A stretch of 64,000 bases of DNA from Kitasatospora sp. Root107. GTDB taxonomy: Bacteria > Actinomycetota > Actinomycetes > Streptomycetales > Streptomycetaceae. The first letter of the stretch is position 1, and every line of letters starts with the position of its first letter. The notes beneath the pieces are model-generated. The model did no database searches and had not been told where the DNA came from. It saw only the letters and a list, made by a program, of their open reading frames with translations. Shown here piece after piece: positions 58,617 to 64,000 of this stretch. The stretch lies in NCBI RefSeq assembly GCF_001424875.1, contig NZ_LMCT01000012.1, forward strand, positions 377,861 to 441,860, read 5' to 3'. A program made the translations under genes and the position numbers.

Positions 58617-59564
58617 GTGAGCACCTTCGACGAGGCCGAGTTCGGGGCACTGGCCGACCCGTTCGGTGATCCCGCCGACCCCGGCAACCGGCCCGCGCGG
58701 CTGGCGGTCGGCGTGGTCGGCACGGGCCGGGTCGGCCCTGCGCTGGGGGCCGCGCTGCAGCTGGCCGGGCACCGGGTGGTGGCCGCGTCCGGGGTGTCGG
58801 CGACCTCCCGGCGACGGGCCGAGGCGCTGCTGCCCGGGGTGAAGCTGGTCAGCCCGCCGCAGGTGCTGGCGGCGGCCGACCTGGTGCTGCTCACCGTCCC
58901 GGACGACGCGCTGGCCGACCTGGTGACCGGTCTTGCGAGCACCGGTGCGGTCCGGCCGGGGCAGATCATCGTGCACACCTCGGGGGCGCACGGCGTGGCG
59001 GTGCTGGAGCCCGCGACCAGGGCCGGGGCACTGCCACTGGCGCTGCACCCGGCGATGACCTTCACCGGTACCTCCGTCGACCTGGCCCGACTGGCGGGCT
59101 GTCCCTTCGGGGTGACGGCCCCTCAGGAGCTGCGGCCGGTCGCCGAGGCCCTGGTGGTGGAGATGGGCGGCGAGCCCGAATGGGTGCCCGAGGAGGTCAG
59201 GCCGCTCTACCACACGGCCCTCGCGCACGGCGCGAACCACCTGGTCACCCTGGTCGCCCAGGCCACCGAACTGCTCCGGACGGCGGGTGTGGCCGAGCCG
59301 GGCCGCCTGCTCGGCCCGCTGCTCGGCGCGGCCCTGGACAACAGCCTGCGCTCCGGCGACGCGGCCCTCACCGGACCGGTCGCCCGGGGCGACGCCGGGA
59401 CGCTCCGGCGCCACCTGCACCAGCTCGGTACGGTAGCCCCGGACATCGGGCAGGCGTACCGCGCGATGGCCCGCGCCACGGCGCAGCGGGCGGTCCGCTC
59501 CGGATCGCTCGACGAAGAGTCGGCGGCTGCGCTGCTGGACGTACTCAACGAGGAGAACATCTGA
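58617..59564 (+). CDS. Rossmann-like/DUF2520 oxidoreductase, PanE-like
   Basis: A 315-residue protein: an N-terminal NADP-binding fold (LAVGVVGTGRVGPALGAALQ, DLVLLTVPDDALADLV, HTSGAHGVAVLEPA) and a C-terminal helical DUF2520 domain (LYHTALAHGANHLVTLVAQA). Its place immediately before panC, overlapping it (TGATG), suggests that it supplies pantoate, acting as the ketopantoate reductase of the pathway; a classical panE is not in the window. That role is inference. The GTG start at 58617 lies behind GGAAGTGAGG. It heads the cofactor operon. Confidence 0.85.
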   Translation: MSTFDEAEFGALADPFGDPADPGNRPARLAVGVVGTGRVGPALGAALQLAGHRVVAASGVSATSRRRAEALLPGVKLVSPPQVLAAADLVLLTVPDDALADLVTGLASTGAVRPGQIIVHTSGAHGVAVLEPATRAGALPLALHPAMTFTGTSVDLARLAGCPFGVTAPQELRPVAEALVVEMGGEPEWVPEEVRPLYHTALAHGANHLVTLVAQATELLRTAGVAEPGRLLGPLLGAALDNSLRSGDAALTGPVARGDAGTLRRHLHQLGTVAPDIGQAYRAMARATAQRAVRSGSLDEESAAALLDVLNEENI

Positions 59565-60463
59565 TGGCCCGTGGCAAGCAGCAGCCGAGCAAGGCACCCA
59601 AGGTGCACAAGGCCGAGCTGACCCACACGATCGCCGACTTCGAGCCCGCCTTCTGGCCGGACGAGCAGCCGGTGGACAACGCGGTGGTGATGACCATGGG
59701 CGCGCTGCACGAGGGCCACGCCGCACTGATCCGGGCAGCGCGCAAGCAGGTCGGCAAGGACGGCCGGGTGGCCGTCACCGTCTTCGTGAACCCCCTTCAG
59801 TTCGGCGCCGGCGAGGACCTGGACCGCTACCCGCGCACGCTCGCCGCCGACGTCCGGCTGGCCGAGGAGAACGGCGCGGACGTGGTGTTCGCCCCGCTGC
59901 CCGAGGAGGTCTACCCGAACGGGACCCCGCAGGTGCGGATCTCCGGTGGCCCGATGGGCGAGCGGTTCGAGGGCGCCTCCCGACCCGGCCACTTCGACGG
60001 GGTGCTGACCGTGGTGGCCAAGCTGCTGCACATCACCGACCCGGACTTCGCGTTCTTCGGCGAGAAGGACGCCCAGCAGCTCGCGGTCGTCCAGCGGATG
60101 GTCGCCGACCTGGACTTCGACGTCGAGGTGATCGGCGTCCCGACCGTCCGCGAGGCCGACGGCCTGGCGCTCTCCTCCCGCAACCGCTTCCTCTCGGAGA
60201 CCGAGCGGGAGCAGGCACTCACCCTCTCCAAGGCCCTGCTGGCCGGCCGCGACGTGGCCGCGCAGGGCCCGAAGGCCGTCCTCGCGGCCGCCTCGGCCGT
60301 CCTGGACGGCGCCGAGGGTGTCACCCTTGACTACCTCGCCCTGATCGACCCGGACGACTTCACCGAAGCCGCCGAGGACTTCCAGGGTGAGGCGGTGCTG
60401 GCCGTCGCCGCGAAGGTGGGCTCGACCCGCCTGATCGACAACGTCCGCATCATCGTCCGGTAA
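59564..60463 (+). CDS. panC: Pantothenate synthetase (pantoate-beta-alanine ligase)
   Basis: ATP-dependent condensation of pantoate with beta-alanine. A 299-residue protein with VVMTMGALHEGHAALIRAA (nucleotidyltransferase HxGH), VTVFVNPLQFGAGEDLDRYP, RPGHFDGVLTVVAKL, FGEKDAQQLAVVQRMV and LALSSRNRFL (KMSKS-like). The N-terminal 25 residues are a basic extension. ATG 59564 overlaps the stop of the PanE-like gene. panD, which makes beta-alanine, follows after 42 bases. Confidence 0.96.
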   Translation: MARGKQQPSKAPKVHKAELTHTIADFEPAFWPDEQPVDNAVVMTMGALHEGHAALIRAARKQVGKDGRVAVTVFVNPLQFGAGEDLDRYPRTLAADVRLAEENGADVVFAPLPEEVYPNGTPQVRISGGPMGERFEGASRPGHFDGVLTVVAKLLHITDPDFAFFGEKDAQQLAVVQRMVADLDFDVEVIGVPTVREADGLALSSRNRFLSETEREQALTLSKALLAGRDVAAQGPKAVLAAASAVLDGAEGVTLDYLALIDPDDFTEAAEDFQGEAVLAVAAKVGSTRLIDNVRIIVR

Positions 60464-60505
60464 GAAGCAGTTCCCTAGGCATGCACTCACAGGAGGCGTG
60501 ACCCA

Positions 60506-60955
60506 ATGCTCCGCACCATGCTCAAGTCCAAGATCCACCGGGCCACCGTGACCCAGGCCGACCTGCACTACGTCGGCTCGGTCACGGTGGACGAGGACCT
60601 GCTCGACGCCGCCGACCTGCTCCCCGGGGAGCTGGTCCACATAGTCGACATCAACAACGGCGCCCGGCTGGAGACGTACACGATCGCCGGCCCGCGCGGC
60701 TCCGGCGTGATCGGCATCAACGGCGCCGCCGCCCGTCTGGTCCATCCCGGCGACCTGGTCATCCTGATCGCCTACGGGCAGATGGAGACCGCCGAGGCCA
60801 AGGGCTACGTGCCCCGGGTGGTCTTCGTGGACGGCGAGAACCGGATCACCGGCTACGGCACCGACGCCGCCGACGCCCCCGAGGGCAGCGGGCTGCTGCG
60901 CGGGGACCGGGCGTACGGTGACGGGCACAACGCGGCGCCCTCGGCCGCGCGCTAA
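60506..60955 (+). CDS. panD: Aspartate 1-decarboxylase
   Basis: Makes beta-alanine from aspartate, using a pyruvoyl group formed by self-cleavage between Gly24 and Ser25 (HYVGSVTVD). The product is 149 residues; [20 protein letters not shown] at the N-terminus and [20 protein letters not shown] are family blocks. The C-terminal 25 residues are a non-conserved extension. AGGAGG precedes ATG 60506. Confidence 0.97.
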   Translation: MLRTMLKSKIHRATVTQADLHYVGSVTVDEDLLDAADLLPGELVHIVDINNGARLETYTIAGPRGSGVIGINGAAARLVHPGDLVILIAYGQMETAEAKGYVPRVVFVDGENRITGYGTDAADAPEGSGLLRGDRAYGDGHNAAPSAAR

Positions 60956-60968
60956 GGAGCAACAGGAC

Positions 60969-62630
60969 ATGACCGTCTCGCACCGCCTCACCGCCCCGGC
61001 ACCGGGCTGGACCAGCACCACGGACGTGGTCGTGGTCGGCTCCGGGGTGGCCGGACTCACCGTCGCCCTCAACGTCCGCAAGGCCGGCCTGCGGGCCATG
61101 GTGGTCACCAAGGCGATGCTCGACGACGGTTCGACCCGCTGGGCCCAGGGCGGCATCGCCGCCGCCCTGGGCGAAGGCGACACCCCTGAACAGCACCTGG
61201 CCGACACCCTGGTGGCCGGGGCCGGGCTCTGCGACGAAGAGGCCGTCCGCACCCTGGTCACCGAAGGGCCGGACGCCGTACGGCACTTGATCGCCACCGG
61301 CGCCGCCTTCGACCTGGACGCCGAGGGCGAGATCCTGCTCACCCGGGAGGGCGGCCACCACCGCCGCCGGATCGCGCACGCCGGCGGCGACGCCACCGGG
61401 GCGGAGATATCGCGAGCCCTGGTCTCCGCCGTCCGCTCCGACCCCGGGCTCGAACTCATCGAGCACGCCCTGGTGTTGGACCTGCTCACCGACGCCGACG
61501 GCCACGCCGCCGGGCTCACCCTGCACGTGATGGGCGAGGGCCAGCGGGACGGCGTCGGCGCGATCCGGGCCCGCGCCGTGGTGCTGGCCACCGGCGGCAT
61601 GGGCCAGATCTTCTCGGCCACCACCAACCCGGCGGTCTCCACCGGCGACGGCGTCGCGCTCGCGCTGCGGGCCGGGGCCGAGGTGACCGACCTGGAGTTC
61701 GTCCAGTTCCACCCGACCGTGCTCTGGCTCGGCGCCGAGGCCGAGGGCCAGCAGCCGCTGGTCTCCGAGGCGGTCCGCGGCGAGGGCGCCCACCTGGTGG
61801 ACGCCGACGGGGTGCGCTTCATGGTCGGGCAGCACGAGCTGGCCGAGCTGGCCCCCCGGGACATCGTCGCCAAGGCGATCACCCGCCGGATGCAGGAGCT
61901 CGGCACCGAGCACATGTACCTGGACGGACGGCACTTCGGCGCCGCGATGTGGGCCGAACGCTTCCCCACCATCCTGGCCTCCTGCCGCTCGCACGGCATC
62001 GACCCGGTCACCGAGCTGATCCCGGTCGCCCCCGCCGCGCACTACGCCTCCGGCGGCATCCGCACCGACCTGCTCGGCCGCACCACCGTGCCCGGCCTGT
62101 ACGCCTGCGGCGAGGTGGCCTGCACCGGTGTGCACGGCGCCAACCGGCTGGCCTCCAACTCGCTGCTGGAGGGCCTGGTATTCGCCGAGCGGATCGCCGC
62201 CGACCTGACTGCCCGTCACGCCGCGGGCGACCTCCCCGAGCGCTCGGTCGACGTGGCCGGCGCCCGGGCCGCCCGGCCCGTCCCGCTGCTCGCCCCCGAG
62301 GCCCGCGCGGACATCCAGCACCTGATGTCCACCGGGGCGGGCGTGCTCCGCTCGGCCGGCTCGATGGCCGCCACCACCACCGGCCTGGCCCGGCTCGCCG
62401 CCGACGAGAAGTCCGCCGACCCGGCCGTCGAGAGTTGGGAGGCCACCAACCTCCACCTGGTCGCCACCGCGCTGGTGGCCGCCGCCGCCCAGCGCGAGGA
62501 GACCCGCGGCTGCCACTGGCGCGAGGACTTCCCGGACCGCGACGACGCAGCCTGGCAGCGCCACATCATCAGTTCGGGGCACACGCTGCGGCAGCCAGGG
62601 GCTCGGGGAACTGCGACGCCGACCTCGTAA
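60969..62630 (+). CDS. nadB: L-aspartate oxidase
   Basis: FAD enzyme oxidising aspartate to iminoaspartate, the first step of NAD synthesis. A 553-residue protein: VVVVGSGVAGLTVALNVRKA (FAD), STRWAQGGIAAALGEGD, GGHHRRRIAHAGGDATG, VLATGGMGQIFSATTNP, FVQFHPTVLW and the C-terminal GLYACGEVACTGVHGANRLA, NSLLEGLVFAERIA. ATG 60969 has AAGGAG upstream, 13 bases after panD. The last dozen codons ([11 protein letters not shown]) and the stop lie in a dispersed repeat, so the natural C-terminus was replaced or extended. Confidence 0.96.
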   Translation: MTVSHRLTAPAPGWTSTTDVVVVGSGVAGLTVALNVRKAGLRAMVVTKAMLDDGSTRWAQGGIAAALGEGDTPEQHLADTLVAGAGLCDEEAVRTLVTEGPDAVRHLIATGAAFDLDAEGEILLTREGGHHRRRIAHAGGDATGAEISRALVSAVRSDPGLELIEHALVLDLLTDADGHAAGLTLHVMGEGQRDGVGAIRARAVVLATGGMGQIFSATTNPAVSTGDGVALALRAGAEVTDLEFVQFHPTVLWLGAEAEGQQPLVSEAVRGEGAHLVDADGVRFMVGQHELAELAPRDIVAKAITRRMQELGTEHMYLDGRHFGAAMWAERFPTILASCRSHGIDPVTELIPVAPAAHYASGGIRTDLLGRTTVPGLYACGEVACTGVHGANRLASNSLLEGLVFAERIAADLTARHAAGDLPERSVDVAGARAARPVPLLAPEARADIQHLMSTGAGVLRSAGSMAATTTGLARLAADEKSADPAVESWEATNLHLVATALVAAAAQREETRGCHWREDFPDRDDAAWQRHIISSGHTLRQPGARGTATPTS

Positions 62631-62711
62631 AACGTGATCCGTACGTAGGTGGTCAGGCACTTTGCATTGTGACCCCGGCGCCAGATCTCCTCGCAGTTCC
62701 CCGAGCCCCTG
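62595..62711. repeat. Palindromic dispersed repeat, copy D (117 bp)
   Basis: Perfect 21-bp terminal inverted repeats: left begins CAGGGGCTCGGGGAACTGCG (62595-62615), right is its complement (62691-62711). The core is shared with copies A and C. The first 36 bases are translated as the end of nadB. Confidence 0.92.
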
Positions 62712-62766
62712 ACCATAGATGCTCGATCACCTGCCCAAACTTTCCGCCCAAGCTAGGAGCCATCCG

Positions 62767-63741
62767 ATGTCCCACACCCACGAGGAACTCCCGCTCGCCG
62801 ACCAGGTCGACGGCTGCGGCGCCGGCTGCGGTTGCGGCGACGGCGAGGCGTACGAGACCGGCCTGGACCCGGCGCTCGCGGAGATGCTGGAGGCGGCCGG
62901 CCTGGACCCGGTCGAGGTGGAGGACATCGCGACCCTCGCGCTGGCCGAGGACCTGGCCGGCGGCGAGGACGTCACCTCGGTCGCGACCGTCCCCGCCGAC
63001 GCGGTGGCCACCGCGGACTTCACCGCCCGTCAGGCCGGCGTGGTGGCCGGGCTGCGGATCGCCGAGGCCGTGGTCTCGCTGGTCTGCGAGGAGGAGTTCG
63101 AGGTCGAGCGGCACGTCGAGGACGGCGACCGGGTGGAGGCCGGCCAGGTGCTGCTCTCGGTCCGCAGCCGCACCCGCGACCTGCTCACCGCCGAGCGCAG
63201 CGCGCTGAACCTGCTCTGCCGGCTGTCCGGCATCGCCACCGCGACCCGCGCCTGGGCGGACGCCCTGGAGGGCACCAAGGCGCAGGTCAGGGACACCCGC
63301 AAGACCACGCCCGGCCTGCGCTCGCTGGAGAAGTTCGCGGTCCGTGCGGGCGGCGGCAGCAACCACCGGATGTCGCTCTCGGACGCCGCGCTGGTGAAGG
63401 ACAACCACGTGATCGCGGCGGGCGGTGTCGCCGAGGCGTTCAACGCCGTCCGGGCCGCGTACCCGGAGCTGCCGGTGGAGATCGAGGTGGACCGCCTCGA
63501 CCAGATCCCGCCGGTGCTGGAGGCGGGCGCCGACCTGATCCTGCTCGACAACTTCACCGTCGCCGAGCTCAAGCAGGCCGTCGAACTGGTCAACGGCCGG
63601 GCCAAGCTGGAGGCTTCGGGCGGGCTGACCCTGGCCACCGCGCACGAGGTCGCCCAGACTGGGGTGGACTACCTGGCCGTCGGCGCCCTGACCCACTCCT
63701 CGCCGATCCTGGACATCGGCCTGGATCTCCGCTCCGCCTGA
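62767..63741 (+). CDS. nadC: Nicotinate-nucleotide pyrophosphorylase (carboxylating)
   Basis: Converts quinolinate and PRPP to nicotinate mononucleotide. A 324-residue protein with LALAEDLAGGEDVTSVATVP, SALNLLCRLSGIATATRAWA, VRDTRKTTPGLRSLEKFAVR, GGGSNHRMSLSDAALVKDNH, EIEVDRLDQI, LILLDNF and LEASGGLTLATAHEVAQTGV. ATG 62767 with GGAG upstream is chosen over a frame from 62719. The first 35 residues are an extension with a Cys/Gly motif (Cys17, Cys21, Cys23 in GCGAGCGCGDG) not needed for the known reaction. The usual nadA is not between nadB and nadC here. Confidence 0.95.
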   Translation: MSHTHEELPLADQVDGCGAGCGCGDGEAYETGLDPALAEMLEAAGLDPVEVEDIATLALAEDLAGGEDVTSVATVPADAVATADFTARQAGVVAGLRIAEAVVSLVCEEEFEVERHVEDGDRVEAGQVLLSVRSRTRDLLTAERSALNLLCRLSGIATATRAWADALEGTKAQVRDTRKTTPGLRSLEKFAVRAGGGSNHRMSLSDAALVKDNHVIAAGGVAEAFNAVRAAYPELPVEIEVDRLDQIPPVLEAGADLILLDNFTVAELKQAVELVNGRAKLEASGGLTLATAHEVAQTGVDYLAVGALTHSSPILDIGLDLRSA

Positions 63742-63766
63742 TTCCCACTAGCAGAAGGCCCTCCCC

Positions 63767-64000
63767 GTGCTCCTCACCATCGACGTCGGCAACACCCAGA
63801 CCACGCTCGGCCTGTTCGACGGCGAGGAGATCGTGGAGCACTGGCGGATCTCCACCGACCCGCGCCGCACCGCCGACGAACTGGCGGTGCTGATGCAGGG
63901 CCTGATGGGCTCTCACCCGATCGTCTCGGCCGAGGACCGGATCGAGGGCCTGGCCATCTGCTCCTCCGTACCCGCCGTGCTCCACGAGCTCCGCGAGGTG
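63767..64000 (+). CDS. coaX: Type III pantothenate kinase (5-prime part)
   Basis: The window ends inside this gene; 78 codons are seen. LLTIDVGNTQTTLGLFDGEE is the phosphate-1 motif of CoaX, and HWRISTDPRRTADELAVLMQ and GLAICSSVPAVLHELREV follow as in the family. CoaX phosphorylates pantothenate, the first step of CoA synthesis, so panC, panD and coaX bracket nadB and nadC in one cofactor cluster. GTG 63767 follows AGAAGG. The remainder lies outside the window. Confidence 0.93.
   Translation, partial: MLLTIDVGNTQTTLGLFDGEEIVEHWRISTDPRRTADELAVLMQGLMGSHPIVSAEDRIEGLAICSSVPAVLHELREV

Noticed and set aside
59207..62011. 934-codon minus-strand frame across panC, panD and nadB
   Set aside because: Antisense shadow; the plus-strand products are clear full-length enzymes.
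1..64000. tRNA or rRNA genes
   Set aside because: I looked in the intergenic stretches, including both borders of the tail island, and saw no cloverleaf-like sequence or rRNA segment by eye; a covariance-model search would be decisive.

Overview
The window is very GC-rich actinobacterial chromosome from a member of the Streptomycetaceae. It carries chaplins, rodlins, the sporulation sigma factor BldN with its anti-sigma RsbN, a BdtA-like regulator, a WhiB-like protein and frequent GTG starts. The genus (Streptomyces, Kitasatospora or a relative) cannot be fixed from sequence alone. Most of it is vegetative chromosome, with one large accessory island and one polymorphic-toxin locus.

Layout. 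0.1-4.4 kb: four short chaplins, two rodlins and three other small secreted proteins, with promoters resembling those of sigma-BldN. 4.5-10.5 kb: heme genes hemB, a fused uroporphyrinogen methyltransferase/synthase, hemC and hemA, then the NADH/NAD+ sensor gene rex with its own operator. 10.6-18.3 kb: a 163-bp element with perfect 26-bp terminal inverted repeats, a DnaQ-like exonuclease, a glutaredoxin-like protein, a HAD phosphatase, bldN-rsbN, an acyltransferase, an epimerase, a 32-residue ribosomal protein and a BdtA-like regulator. 18.4-21.6 kb: a phosphatase-like protein, AcuC and an MFS permease.

21.8-36.3 kb: a compact set of siphophage-type tail and lysis genes without head, packaging, integration or replication genes. 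It has a tail terminator, tail tube, frameshifted assembly chaperones, a short tape measure, duplicated distal-tail-like proteins, a tail hub, an appendage protein, a holin and an endolysin split by an intein. Upstream are three regulator-type genes (WhiB, zinc ribbon, small HTH) and a divergent XRE repressor gene. TTGCG-N8-CGCAA sites lie at two candidate control regions. The best reading is a non-contractile (F-type) tailocin or related domesticated tail particle.

36.3-48.4 kb: a HAD hydrolase, proC, a secreted PHA-depolymerase-like esterase, paralogous membrane proteins, ilvD, a methyltransferase, a sugar-phosphate-isomerase-like protein with a histone-H1-like tail, a Ppx/GppA phosphatase and an alpha/beta hydrolase. 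48.5-53.2 kb: a WXG100-like partner, a 989-residue toxin-like protein and a SUKH-type immunity protein. 53.3-58.5 kb: a cysteine-rich protein, a stand-alone NuoD overlapping an NDUFAF7-type methyltransferase, and a two-component system. 58.6-64 kb: cofactor synthesis (a PanE-like protein, panC, panD, nadB, nadC, partial coaX).

Two themes cut across the map. A family of four palindromic repeats (86-158 bp) sits at gene ends at 5.5, 48.4, 54.2 and 62.6 kb. Several genes have their start codon 6-7 bases after a -10-like hexamer, suggesting leaderless mRNAs.
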